Positions 25,604-36,660 of a stretch of 64,000 bases of DNA are shown here, piece after piece. The DNA is from Welwitschia mirabilis (Eukaryota; Gnetophyta; Gnetopsida; Welwitschiales): the NCBI GenBank assembly GCA_051453625.1, contig JBOZIK010000001.1, forward strand, positions 233,961,217 through 234,025,216. The letters run 5' to 3'. How positions within the stretch are numbered: the first letter of the stretch is position 1; every line of letters begins with the position of its first letter. Position numbers and translations under genes: made by a program. Below the pieces are notes generated by a model, which saw nothing but the letters and a program-made list of their open reading frames with translations, made no database searches and was not told the DNA's origin.

Positions 25604-26010
25604 TCATTTCAAATCAATGTTTTACGGGTTTGAATAGATAGCGTATGATCCTCTGTTCTTTTAGAATCGGTTGGTGATGTGTAGGTTTTCTTTTATGTTT
25701 ATTATAACAATTTCTAATATGCCTGTGTCTTGAAGAATTCGGTTGCTTTGGTCCCTTTGAAAACTATTAGCGGTTCTTGTGTGACACTTGAAAGAAAAGC
25801 GAATCTTGCAAACTAATACCTGCAGAAACCTAGTTGAAAACACTGTTGAGGCTTAGATGTTTTCTAACATCTCATGTTTAGCTGGAAATCTGAACCTAGT
25901 CGGGTTGTTGTTTAGGTAAGAAGTCACATGAATCTTATCCGAACTCAAGTAGTAATACGGAAGGAATTATCTGTTTTCAGGACTTCAGTACACGAACGAC
26001 CGTCCCTTAA

Positions 26011-26056
26011 ACTTTGCTGTCTTCTAAGATTCGACTTTGCTGTCTTCTAAGATTCG
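26011..26056. repeat. Tandem duplication of 23 bp
   Basis: The unit actttgctgtcttctaagat plus tcg occurs twice in a row without mismatch, at 26011 and 26034, upstream of the At3g27210-like start codon. Confidence 0.85.
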
Positions 26057-26632
26057 ACTGGTTTTGAGCACACCGTCCTCTTCTTCCTTTAGCTGACAGA
26101 ATTTGCTGGGGTTATCATTAGCTGTGAGCTTTCTCCTTTTTGTGACGATGAATTGATGCCTGTAAGAATTACTTGATTCCCAAATACGGAAAAATTTATC
26201 ATTAGCGTTTCAGGTTCCAACAGTATCGCAAAATCCTAACCTTGTAGGCTTCTGTCCTGTTTGTTTCCAATGTGTTGGTCCTGCTATGCTTCCTTTCGAC
26301 TTGTGTTAGCGTCTGTTCTGACCATTTGTAAACGAACATATGTGTAGGTTACTGAATTACGTCAACGATGAATCCTGATTCACATACATGTGCTAATATA
26401 TAGATGATATTTTTCAGTTTCTTATCCGTTCAAGAGATTTACTGGTTTTGCAAGAAATACCATTTATTAAAAGGATACATCTCTTATTGAATGCAGGAAA
26501 CAGTTAAGGTGTAAGTTATAACAAGACCATGCTGCCACAAGAAGAAATTTTTGGGCAGGTAGGGAGACACTGAAACTTTGCAGCCCTTGTTAGATATCAA
26601 GGGAAGGAGACGAGCCAGAAATTTTGTGAAGA

Positions 26633-29398
26633 ATGGGGGGTTGTGTCTCGAATCACAAAGATGTTGAAGGCAAGGTGAAGTGTTATAGATGTATTCCAGG
26701 ACAAAATGAGCAGCCAGTAAGAGAGTGTAAGGTTCGAATTTCAAAGACGAAAAAAGGTCGCGGAAAAACAGTCACTCCTCTTTCAGGAGCATCGGTAGCA
26801 CACAGAAACAAAGAAGCTGAAGGCTTGAAGAATGCTACATCAGAACCCACCATTAATAATTCAGGAATATCCTTAGCAAATAGACACAAAGAAGCTGAAG
26901 GCTTGAAGGATGCTACATCAGAACCTGCCATAAATAATTTTGTCCCGCCAAGTGCAGAAAAGCCCATAATTGTAAATTCAAGGCCAGAAAGCGGGACAGT
27001 CAATTTCCACGAAGAGGGGAAAGGTCATACCCCAAGAAAATCCAACGGTAATCCTTGTTCTTCCAGTTTTGTTTTTCAAGGGATAATGGGTTAATATAGA
27101 GGACAGATTATTTCTCTTGTTAATGCAGAAGTTTCATATTGATTGCTTTTTTTGGGTTTGCCTGTCTTCATTGATGATAATCACCTCTCAATTTAGATGC
27201 TTTGTACATTCCACAGCCTTTTTGTTGATACTAACGGGAAAGTGGACATCCATTATTGGATGTTTCCAGAACTTTAGTATGCAACCTTCATTGCTCTGAC
27301 AATGAATCACACGCCAACTTTTGCAGCCATGCTTTTGAATACGTTGCTTGCTTTCTCCATAAACGTGGTAGAATGTAAAGCGTTCAAAAGAGCTTGCAAT
27401 TTATTTTTGTCGTCCATCCCATACTTTCCTTTTGCTCTCTTTCCTTAAGTTTACTCTTCATTCAGTTCATTGTGCAGGAGCATTTTGTCTGCAACATGCC
27501 TTACTCTGATGTTGATCACCCCAACCATGCCCTTGACCGCGTTGCTTGGCTTTCCCTATAAGTTTAGTGGGAATTGAAGTTGTGCAAAGAGCTTGTAATT
27601 AATTTTGTATGAATTCCGTGTTTTTCCTTCTACGTTTTAGTCTGTTTCGTCTTCATTAAGCCTTCACTCCCTTTGGAGCACAGATTTCCATGCTTTACCT
27701 TTATTTGCTTTTCTGTACTTAGGCATCACTGCCTTATAGAGCACAGAAGACATGCCACTAATATATACCGCTTGCCTTCACACATTAAGGCAGGGAAGAA
27801 TTCAGCACTCTATTATTAACACCACACCCCCTGCATTAAAATGCTCAGGGAAGGCTCGTAAACATTGCACATAAAATAGCTTGAAGAGGGTAATTTCTGT
27901 TTTGTATGTCATGAACAATGTGTAGGTCATCTCTTTATGGATATGAAGTCTTTAACTTTTAAGTTGCATTTTATGCAATATGATATAATCGATTCCTGTT
28001 CTGTTGATTGTTATAACCCAAAAGCATCATGCTGGAACTCATTACTTGCGTATGCGGTGACTTGATTGTCATGTCTTATGTTAACTATTTTTGGTTGTTC
28101 ATGTAGTACAAAATCAATTGAAAGCNNNNNNNNNNTGTTTTGTCCTGCTTATAGGCCTGTTGTGTAAGTCCGTAAACTCCTAGACTCACGGGAATGCCTT
28201 TTTCTCATGAAGAAAGAGTGTCCCAAACTTACATATCATGGGTCTCAGAGGCAAGAGAGTTCTCCCTCGTCTCAACATATTTGTTTAAAATATTAGCCTA
28301 AAGATAAAGCCTTAAAAATTGAGGTCAAAAAAGTGGAAAATATTAAGAAAAGTAACCAAGTATACGAATTTTGCCACAATAGTGATCAGCAGAAACTGAA
28401 AGTTAAAAGCAAAGGTTAGATTTATTGTCTCCCGTCCCTCCCTCTCCTTGATATTACACAAAGAAAATGGTTAATGCATCACAAACTTGTGCAAAAAGCA
28501 CATCTGCGTTGCCGGCCGATTCTTGTCCTAAAGATTTGAAAATACAAGTAAAGTTTTAAATGGATTTTCTGTACGAAAAAAGAAGCCAGATGACAGTTTT
28601 GACATTATTTCTTAGAACAACTCCTGTAACTTGATTATTACAAAATGTAAATATTTTCATGAAATTTTGATCGAAGTAAAAAGTTTGCAACATTTTTTGG
28701 AGGCTGCGTGCCTAAAATATTATCTTTGTTGGGAACCTTGGCATGGAGCAGATAGTAAAGAAGAGACATTTTATGATTCTGTAACTTTTCTGGAGTCTGA
28801 TGTTGAAGATGAATTCCAAAGTGTCAATGAAGGTAAGCACAAACTTTATTTTAGAAATTCTAAATGTTCTATCCCTTATTCTAAAGTGTCTGTTTGAATT
28901 GCATTTTCTGGCAATTTCATTTTCTGATCTAACACAGATATCATACATTCGACAGGAAACACGTGGGGTAATCCAACCAGTGCTCAGGGAACACCTCGTC
29001 CGAGTGTTGCAGCATTGAAAGACAGATTGGTCAAAGTTTTAGACTCAAACGATACTCAGGCGACCAAGATCCAAATACAGAAGAAAAAGAAGTTGAAAGA
29101 ATTCTTCAAGGAGAAGCTCTCTGCAGATGGAGGTGTTTTAAATGAGGATTATTCGGTATCTGCAGACTCAAAGCCAAATGGCTTTCCTCAAACGAAGGAT
29201 GTTGACTATGCCGCGACTACTGTGCAAACAACACGTATGGTACAAAATCCCACAAAGTCAAAGATTCCGACATGTTCAGATGGGAAACACCTTAAAAGCC
29301 GTTTTCTCCGTCTAAGCTCAAACCTGACACGTACAGAGAACATATCTACAGAAAACAACGATGAATGCAAGAATAAGAACACTCTGAAGCAGAGTTAA
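26633..29398 (+). CDS. At3g27210-like protein of unknown function, probably membrane-anchored
   Basis: Three exons join in frame to 312 residues: 26633-27047, 28752-28832 and 28956-29398. Introns are GT-AG, and both junctions fall after the first base of a codon. The N-terminus MGGCVSNHK has Gly-2 for N-myristoylation and Cys-4 for palmitoylation, so the protein probably sits on a membrane. Residues 140-165 (SKEETFYDSVTFLESDVEDEFQSVN in two parts) match the signature of the plant family named after Arabidopsis At3g27210, where S-K-E-E-x-F-[FY]-D-S precedes an L-E-S-D acidic run. A GTPRPS segment (residues 177-182) and a basic KKKKLKEFFKEKL helix (residues 208-220) follow, also as in that family. 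Residues 51-76 and 77-102 are a direct duplication. The family has no established biochemical role. Intron 1 contains a 10-base gap at 28126-28135. The second acceptor has a poor pyrimidine tract, but its reading phase fits. Confidence 0.82.
26783..26938 (+). repeat. In-frame 78-bp tandem duplication inside exon 1
   Basis: The duplication encodes residues 51-76 and 77-102 of the At3g27210-like protein. The two 26-residue units share the core KEAEGLK-[ND]-ATSEP-[TA]-INN and differ at seven positions. The length is a multiple of three, so the frame is kept. Confidence 0.9.
27048..28751 (+). other. Intron 1 of the At3g27210-like gene
   Basis: The 1.7-kb intron has the donor gtaatcc and the acceptor ggagcag. 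It holds a diverged duplicate: a block starting near 27328 (catgcttttgaatacgttgc) is similar to one starting near 27527 (catgcccttgaccgcgttgc), both followed by aagagcttg-(c/t)-aatt. No other gene was seen. Confidence 0.6.
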
Positions 29399-32300
29399 AG
29401 TCATAACTAGCTAAGACAGAGACTGCACCTTACATATGCATGAAGGTGTTTTTTAGAATGAATAGAAGATTACAGTGCTAGGTTACGTGGAATGCGGTAT
29501 CTAATGTTTCGATGTCCTTTCCGTCTTGTCTCGTCGAAGAAAAAGAAGATTTATATTTCTTTAATGTGTTTGATTAATATGGTAAAACCGTGCCCATTGC
29601 AGTTCTTGTAGCTGTCCCAAGTCGCTTGTAGGCATAAAATATGTGACGTATTTGTTCAAGCTGTTGGATTTAGATGGTAAAAACATGTCCATTGTGGTGA
29701 AGCTTAGCTTGCAACTGGTAAATGCTAGTTCAAACCTTGTGAATTCGTGCTAAGTTCGGTTGCTTTCTGAACTATTCTAATCCTTATCATATTAGAAAGA
29801 GTTTGTCACGTTGACGTCATAAGTCTGCTGATTCCAGATTTAGAACAAATTTGAATTGTCATTTCAATGTATCACCAATAATTTAAAAATGATATAAAAT
29901 ATGAAATATACTGGCAGTTACTTCTTATTGCTTTCGTCAATTGGTTTGCTTTTATTCCTGTGAACTAGTTTCTGTTCTGTTTTTCCCTTTCTTGCTCTTT
30001 CAATTTTTTGAGAAGTGGCAAAAAGAGATGTTTTGCGTCAAGCTGTAGGATAAAGAGAACCAACTTTTCGAAGTACGTCTTTCGAAAGGGTTGTCAGAAT
30101 TTTCCTAGCCATTGTTGACGTAATTTTGCCGTCCAATTGTATGACATACCTTGTTATATTTTTTGTGTAAACAGTAATTGAACAAGTCGATAGATTAGAT
30201 GACTAATTCTAAGTGATTGTTCATTTTCTTTGCTTCAGTGTTACATATATGATAAATATTTCTGAGTCCCAAAACAAATACAGCTCCCCTCTATATTGAT
30301 TCAAAATTTATTTTCAGCAATTTAAGCATATTACATCTATTGAATGTCAAGCAAATATAGAAGGAACAAGTGTTGTGGAGAACTTAAACAATTGGTTTTA
30401 CTATTATGTACTAGCCAAGGCACACCCTCCATGGTACCTTTTTGTTACAGCAGGTAAAGATAAGATGTAATGAAAACACAGAACTAAGACCAATTTTATG
30501 TTCTATGTTATACGATAAACCATAAGAACATTGTCCCCATTGGAAGATTATATTATATTTGATTTTTCGTTGAATGTTAAGAACCCATGACAATGGAGGA
30601 AAACGTTTGCATGCTTACTAGAGCATTTCCATGGTGACAGCTCTTTTGGTTATGAGACACATAAGCTAGCTTGAAAACACAAACCGAGGAAGTAATCATG
30701 CCTCCCTAGGAAACTTTGGAATATGGCCCTTGTCAATGAGTCAAATGCCTTGCAACAAGTTGAAATTTGTTTATGAAACTGAAACAGATGGATTTTATTA
30801 TGGGCATGGCAAATGCCTCTAAATTGGTTGAGGAGATTCATTTATGTGCTGTTCACCTTTATTATGTCATGGCCATGGACATTCACTTAGACACCTCTTG
30901 TGTGTGAGTGCATTATAAAAGAGGGTAATTCTTTGTCATACATAAGCACAAGTTATTACTCTTTTTGTCCAAGACTGATTTATCTTAGATATTTTGATCC
31001 CTCTCTTCTTTTAAATCGCTAATATTGAGTATTGCTTCATCATTTCATGACATTACACCCTCCAGCTGTCATGAACTTGTAATTGTTGCTAAAAGAAACT
31101 TGTTTCCCTTAAAAAATATGTCAATCAGGATCTAAGTGTAAGCTTGGTCATGTGTGAGCGTATCAGTCCCCTCAAACTTGTTTATATCTATTGTTGTCAA
31201 AATGTTAAGAAAATTGAATAACTGCATGACCGCATTCTCTCTAATAGCATCCTGTTGGCAATTAACATTTATCACGAGCATGAGAGAATTGCTTTGTTAA
31301 CCCAATTGATAATACTATTGATATCTCTTGTAATCTGGCATTCCATGACTTAATTCGTCCAACTAAATATGTATATCAATTAGTCTTAATGATTTGCAGA
31401 AAGCATTTCTTCAATTTGAGCTCACTTGATATGTTATTTGAATTTAAGCTATTTAAACTCGATTCATATTATTCTAAATACTAAACAAACTACAACAGCC
31501 ATTTTACCTTTTCTTATCTTTGGTTTCAGCCCTAGGATCTCTTGTTTATTTAAATAATGATTAATTTGATTAAGCCCAACAATAAGAGTGTGTCTCTTCA
31601 TGTGTAAATATATATGTGGTCATTCACTTAATTTGCTCCATGCAATTGACAATATATACCATTTGTAAAAATGCTTTGTAACCCCTAAAAGTGACAAAGG
31701 AGGAGACTCTTTTGGTGTATAAAATACCATTACCTTCATGGTCAGCTCTCATGTTTAAATTTGATGGCATTTAAAAGCTCTTAAAAATGAAGATGACATG
31801 CAAACGAGGGACAAAAAAATATGAACTTTCCAATGGAACTCGAGATTGCATGCAAGTTTATATGACAACGCTGTTTCCAGATCTTTTTCAAGAATACACA
31901 AACCCAAAGTAACAAAACCTTAAAGAGGCAAAACAACAGTGATAACTAAAAGTACAATACAAAATTGCCTAACTTTCTAATTTGTTGCCCTTTCAATTCC
32001 ATCTTTGAATTGTTCCACTACTCTTTTGTAATGAGTATTAGTTCACATAGAAGACAAAGAATCCAAAACTTAAGAGGCAGAACAAGAGTAATAAACTAAA
32101 AGGACAAAATTCCCTACCTTTCTGACTTGTTGCCCTTTCAATTCCATCTTTGAATTGTTCCACTACTCTTTTTTAATGAGTAGCAGTTCACACAGAAGAC
32201 AAAGAGTCCTTCCATTAAAAAGCATCATGGTACATATGCAGATTACATAGTCTTCATGACAAATTTATCCATACTTACTAAGAAAATACTGATCTATTGC

Positions 32301-33559
32301 GATGTAGGAAGGCTACCCAAGACACTCTTGTACAAGCTATGTTACACTAGGTGACTTAGCTTCTGCATGATGCACATTAATGTACATACCAAATACAAAT
32401 GGATTAATATTACATTCAAACACCCATGAACATCAAATGATGCTAAAATCTAAATCCTAGAATCTCAACAAATCAGTGATTGTTCTTAATTTAGTGACGA
32501 TTAGACAAACATCATCATCTTAAAGAGCTCTATGTGCTTGCTGATGTTTTTAATATGTAAGCCTGACAAGTTTTCCTGAAGCAGTTTCTGGATGATATGA
32601 TTATTTCTTAACCAACGCTGCTCCAACTTCTTCTTTCTTGATTGTTACTTGCAGGCATGTTTCAGCAAAGTATGTTCATTTTTATAAGAGCCGAGATGAA
32701 TCCACCATTGTATAAAATTTGTTTAAGATGCCACATACGCATGCTAGTCACGCCTCCAACCGTTCAGGTGTTTGTCAATCAAAGAAAATGTCTAGACTCA
32801 AGTCTGCCTTGTATAGTTCTTCACAAGGCAGGTAAAGGTACTTAACAATTAATACTAGCTGTTAACGTAAATTTTAAAACTTAATGATTTCTAGCTCCAG
32901 CTTAAAACAAGAGAGATGATTCTTCTTAGCTTATATTACGTTACCTGAGTACCAGTATTTTTTGATAATTTTTAAAGGAGCAAATAATATCATAATGCTT
33001 AATAAACATTGTTTAACAAAATCGGTTCGTTATGTGATTTCACGGTTTGCTGCAGACTTTGTATATCACCAGGTGTAAACATGCCTGCCACAGGAGGAGA
33101 ACAAGAAGTAAACATAATCTTCGTCAACAATCAAGATGCGTTCAGTGAGGTAGACGACGTTATCGTATACTTAACATAACTACCAGGCATGTTGCTATTG
33201 GAACGATAAATACGGTAATAATGAAATAACAAACAAATAATAACCACAAAATACGTCGCAGCAACAATAAAACCTGCAACAGAATGATACTTCCAGACAG
33301 GTTACAAATCTCGTGTATGCTTTGACACAGTTATGCCAGATGGCTTTTGAATCATTTCGGCTTCGTGCACCTTTATGCATGGAGTCAAATACAATAAACA
33401 AAATTGAATGATCTTGATCTTAGGAAGGAAACCACTAGAGGTTCCTTCTGCTAACAAATCTGCTAGGTTAAGTGAAGACCTCAATGCTTTGGGCAAAGAA
33501 TTTCCTGCCTCAGATTGAAATGAAATGAATACTGAATCAAATGAATAGAAGCCACCTAA
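29399..33559. other. Intergenic DNA between two convergent genes
   Basis: This holds the 3' ends of the plus-strand At3g27210-like gene and the minus-strand GTP cyclohydrolase gene. Apart from the 145-bp duplication at 31914-32205, no repeat family or gene was recognised. Short frames at 30411-30841, 32642-32845 and 33195-33496 lack known motifs. Those nearest 33560 probably lie in the GTP cyclohydrolase 3' untranslated region. Confidence 0.5.
31914..32205. repeat. Tandem duplication, period 145 bp
   Basis: The block containing ttgttgccctttcaattcca and ttgaattgttccactactct occurs at 31982 and again at 32127, with about 140 bases of alignable sequence in each copy. Differences are scattered single bases and small indels. 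Confidence 0.85.
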
Positions 33560-36119
33560 TCATCTCAACACACTTACATTTAGAATTTTCTCGAAAAATA
33601 AGGCTTTTGCAGAGCTGTCTGTGGCAAAACGCCCAAGGGTTGCTGTAGTTGCTGTATCATTTCCCATCTTTTCAATTCCCCTAGCCATCATACATATATG
33701 ACTTGCCTCAAGTACTACAATGACACCAGTAACATTGCACATAGAATAAACCATTTCAGCAATCTGTTTTGTCAGCCTTTCTTGAACTTGCAGCTTTTGA
33801 CTGAAAAATTGAACTATGGAGGTGATATCCGCCCTGCTAAGATGGAGTGCTCCATCAGCAGGGAAATAAGCTACATGTGCGTAACCAAAAAAAGGCAGAA
33901 GATGATGTTCACATTGTGAAAAGAAAGGAATTTGGATCTCATAGAGAAACTGGCAACTAAAATCCTTCGTTTGCAACGTTGCATTCCTTGGAAATGCCAC
34001 TAACTTTTGTGTCCCTTCATTCTTGAAACTATGATATTCTGTTTGCAAGGCAGAGCTGGCCTTAGAAAAGGCTAGCAGCCACCACGCGAAGCGGAATGGT
34101 GTGAGCTGCAGATCTTCCTGCCTAAGATCTTCACAGAGAACAAACATAATGGATTCTACTGCTGCGATCATCTTCATGTAAGAGGCGGTGGATGTTGTCA
34201 GTCGCTTCAAGTTGGGAAGAAAGCTTACAGAAGAAGGCTTCGTTAAATGCTGATGACAGAGAGTCTCATGTTCGCTGGAAGTACTGTCACTTGTAACAAG
34301 ATGATACAAATCATCAATGGCGTGAAATGGGCACCAGCGTGCTTTCTGAACACATGAACCAACGGAGAAAGACTTGGTAGTGTGGACACCCCGTAGCTTT
34401 AATATATAAATAAATTCATTCCAAAAGTCACTAGTCCCATCTTCAAAAACTCCGATACCCTGATGAACAGAGTTTTTCATCCACCCAGGCATGTCAACTG
34501 AACCGGAGTTAGATTGGGCAACATCAGTTTCTAGACCAGGACAGGGGACATGCCAGCATTCCAAGAAAACAGCAACGCCTAAAGGCCTTATTGTATCATG
34601 CAACGCCCTTGATACATCATGTACCAATTTATGTGGAGCTTGAAACCTCTTGGCAAACACCTCTGCAATCCTGGAAAGCTTACTCAAACCTATCACTCTC
34701 TGATTTGAGGCCACGTACCCAATATGAAATCTTGCTTTGAATGGCAACAGACAGCTTTCGCAGGATGAAAAATGGTCAATATTTCTAATCACCACTAGGC
34801 CTCCGTTTCCTCCTCCACAACCAGCTGCAGTATCTATACCAGGCTCGGTAAAAATCCCAGTTCCAACTACATCCTTGACAGTCTGACGATATCCTGGCAA
34901 CATATCAAGGAGTAAGTTAATGACGCTTGAAGAAAAACTATGAAATTAACTATGAACTATAAATATCTATTCAATCAAAAATTAAACATTCATAAGATTG
35001 GTCCCTTAGTTAAAACAGCCTTCCGATTGGGAGTCGCTTACAAGGGATTGGAGTTTCTTAACGATTGTGCCCAATCTATAAACTTTAGAAAGCATTTACC
35101 ATGTGTTTTGGGATTGTGCCTTGGCCTCTACATTTTTTTCGGAATCTTAAGTTATTTTGCAGCATTTAGCTACAGGAAGCTCCAATAAAAATTATAAAAA
35201 AAAAAAACCTCGTTTAACAGAATCCTCCAAGTCGCCTCACATGACTCCGATCCACTCTCTCTTCTTTAGCGAGGTTTTTTCAAATAAGCCCCCCAGGGGA
35301 TAGCCCCATTATCTTTTCATTATTGGGAGTAGCTAACTGCTATATCCTCTTCCTCGGCTCTGTTAAGGGTGTGTTGCTCTTTCTGTTGTCCAGATCTGTC
35401 TACCTTAAACAACCCCCCATAAGAATAAATAAGAACCGTAAATTTTCAGCCAAATGAATAAAAGATCGCAACAGTCGTCACACTACGATAAGACAAGGAC
35501 AATGAAATGCCCTAAGAATGATAGCTCGTGTTCTAACCGAAGTGCATTCAATAGAAAATATTCAGAATAGCAATACTGAGTAAAGAACACAAACAAAGGC
35601 AGAGGTTGCAAACAAGTTCCAGTACTCGAATAAAGCAGATCTACATCGAAAACTACACTCAATACGAGATATTCCGAAATTGAATCACATTACATCGTCA
35701 GCATTCAATACGATTACACGAGAGCAATATTTCTGCAGATCTGATTTCCTTCATTTATAAAGAAAACATTGAAAGATCCGATGTTAGTATGGGACGCGCA
35801 ATAAGAAGTCAACAATCTAACCTCGGGTAGCATGGTTGAGAGCCTTAGCGACTCTGAGAGGTGTCCTTTTAAGGCCGTCACGATTGACATCTTCTCCAAG
35901 GGCCTGCAAAAGCGTTCTAACAGAATCCATAATGACCTCGGCCTTCTCCTCCTCCTCCTCCTCCCGATTTTCCGCATCGCACTCTTCGTCTTCGACGCAA
36001 GCTGCCGAATAGACCTTCAAATCATCCAAAAAGGTCGACGATTCATGCACCGCGGCGGCCTCGAGACGGCAGCTGCATTTCCTAAAGCCGTTTCCGAGAA
36101 CGGGCACAGTGACCTTCAT
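33560..36119 (-). CDS. GCH1: GTP cyclohydrolase I, plant two-domain form
   Basis: The enzyme makes dihydroneopterin triphosphate from GTP, the committed step of the pterin branch of folate synthesis; in plants it is cytosolic. Two exons (36119-35822 and 34893-33560) join in frame to 543 residues through a GT-AG intron of 928 bp. The junction restores the conserved G-Y-[RK]-Q-T-V-K-D. The start chosen is the first ATG after an in-frame stop. Residues 1-65 are a poorly conserved, acidic leader. Residues 66-260 form the first FolE-like domain, with GEDVNRDGLKRTPLRVAKA and SSCESCLLPF. Residues about 340-540 form the second, with CEHHLLPFFG, LQVQERLTKQIAE and SHICMMARGIEK. The zinc-ligand positions Cys427, His430 and Cys500 are intact in the second domain. 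The first domain lacks the His of CEHH (it reads CESC) and the later Cys, as in other plant enzymes, where both halves are needed. At 543 residues it is longer than the roughly 460 usual in flowering plants, through the leader and the linker. Confidence 0.93.
34894..35821 (-). other. Intron of the GTP cyclohydrolase I gene
   Basis: The donor on the minus strand is CGAG|GTTAGA and the acceptor is TTGCCAG|GATATC. The 928-bp intron contains an 82-codon frame on the plus strand (34940-35188), listed separately, and a tract of 12 A residues just after it. Confidence 0.85.
34940..35188 (+). CDS. Unrecognised 82-codon frame inside the GTP cyclohydrolase intron
   Basis: This is a complete frame from ATG to TAA, opposite in strand to the host gene. 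The predicted product is basic at the N-terminus (KYLFNQKLNIHKIG) and has a clear hydrophobic segment near the C-terminus (LPCVLGLCLGLYIFFGILSY), long enough for one membrane span. Directly after the stop comes aataaaaattat and then 12 A residues, which looks like a polyadenylation signal plus a remnant A-tail. A processed retrocopy of a small gene, or an expressed small gene nested in the intron, are both possible. No known family was recognised and no target duplication was found, so chance cannot be excluded. Confidence 0.3.
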   Translation: MKLTMNYKYLFNQKLNIHKIGPLVKTAFRLGVAYKGLEFLNDCAQSINFRKHLPCVLGLCLGLYIFFGILSYFAAFSYRKLQ

Positions 36120-36660
36120 TGTTCCAAACACCGGAACAAGAAGAAAATTTCCTTAAGGCTGCCGTCTGAAAAACCTTTCAGAAGAGGCCAGACTATCTAC
36201 ATATTTCGGCAAGGAAACGTTCGTATAAATAGTTATTTCTAAGAGACCACGAGAGGCGGAGACCGGCCACCGATCTATAATCGAGGAGCCTAGGAATTTA
36301 GTTCAAAAACGGAGTTTCCAAGAGGCATCCGATTTCTGATACGGTCAAATCACAGAACGAAAATAAAAAGGACGAAACTGTCGGTAACAGTGGTTTTTCA
36401 AGTGGAACCAGACAAGTTAAAAAAAAAAAAAAATGCAAGAGAGAGAAAACAAACTGTAATTGCCATCCGCGGCCCTCCATTCGCCGACGCGCATGCCAAC
36501 AGTACCTTAGAAGGCGAGAGTTTGCTGGCTTTCCACGAACAATAATTCTCATGGCGGCGGCGACCGCGTGCCGCACTCGATCTGCCACGGACAAAGACGT
36601 TGCATGGGTAATGGGTCTCCTCCCTTTGCTTAGAAGCCGCGTTTAGACTGGGTTAGTAAG
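36120..36660 (-). promoter_or_regulatory. CpG-rich upstream region of GTP cyclohydrolase I
   Basis: From 35.8 to 36.65 kb the DNA is clearly richer in G+C and CpG than its surroundings, which marks the 5' end of the gene. On the minus strand a TATTTATA motif at 36225-36232 could serve as a TATA box about 105 bases before the start codon. The same bases read tataaatag on the plus strand, so direction is not certain. Frames in this segment, such as 36298-36594 (-), show no known domain. Confidence 0.4.

Larger units (their letters stand above)
24401..26632 (+). promoter_or_regulatory. CpG-rich promoter and 5' leader region of the At3g27210-like gene
   Basis: Composition changes sharply at about 24.4 kb. 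CpG dinucleotides, nearly absent to the left, become common. A G-box CACGTG lies at 24883-24888 and a TATA box tataaagt at 24991-24998, which would place transcription start near 25020. The start codon is 1.6 kb further on, so the leader is long or contains an intron. A good donor (tttaggtaagaag, at about 25914) and acceptor (tgaatgcag, at about 26486-26494) are available, but this intron is unproven. Open frames at 25005-25404 and 25661-25843 show no known motif and are probably chance. Confidence 0.5.

Noticed and set aside
25005-25843. Open frames of 60-103 codons in the leader region
   Set aside because: They contain no known motif, overlap each other on both strands, and lie between the TATA box and the start of the supported gene.
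33302-33496. 64-codon minus frame containing LPKALRSSLNLADLLAEG
   Set aside because: It looks somewhat protein-like but lies just past the GTP cyclohydrolase stop on the same strand, most likely in its 3' untranslated region. No family was recognised.
36298-36594. 98-codon minus frame beginning MSVADRVRHAVAAA
   Set aside because: It lies in the G+C-rich promoter region of GTP cyclohydrolase I, where long frames arise easily, and it has no recognisable domain or splice partner.
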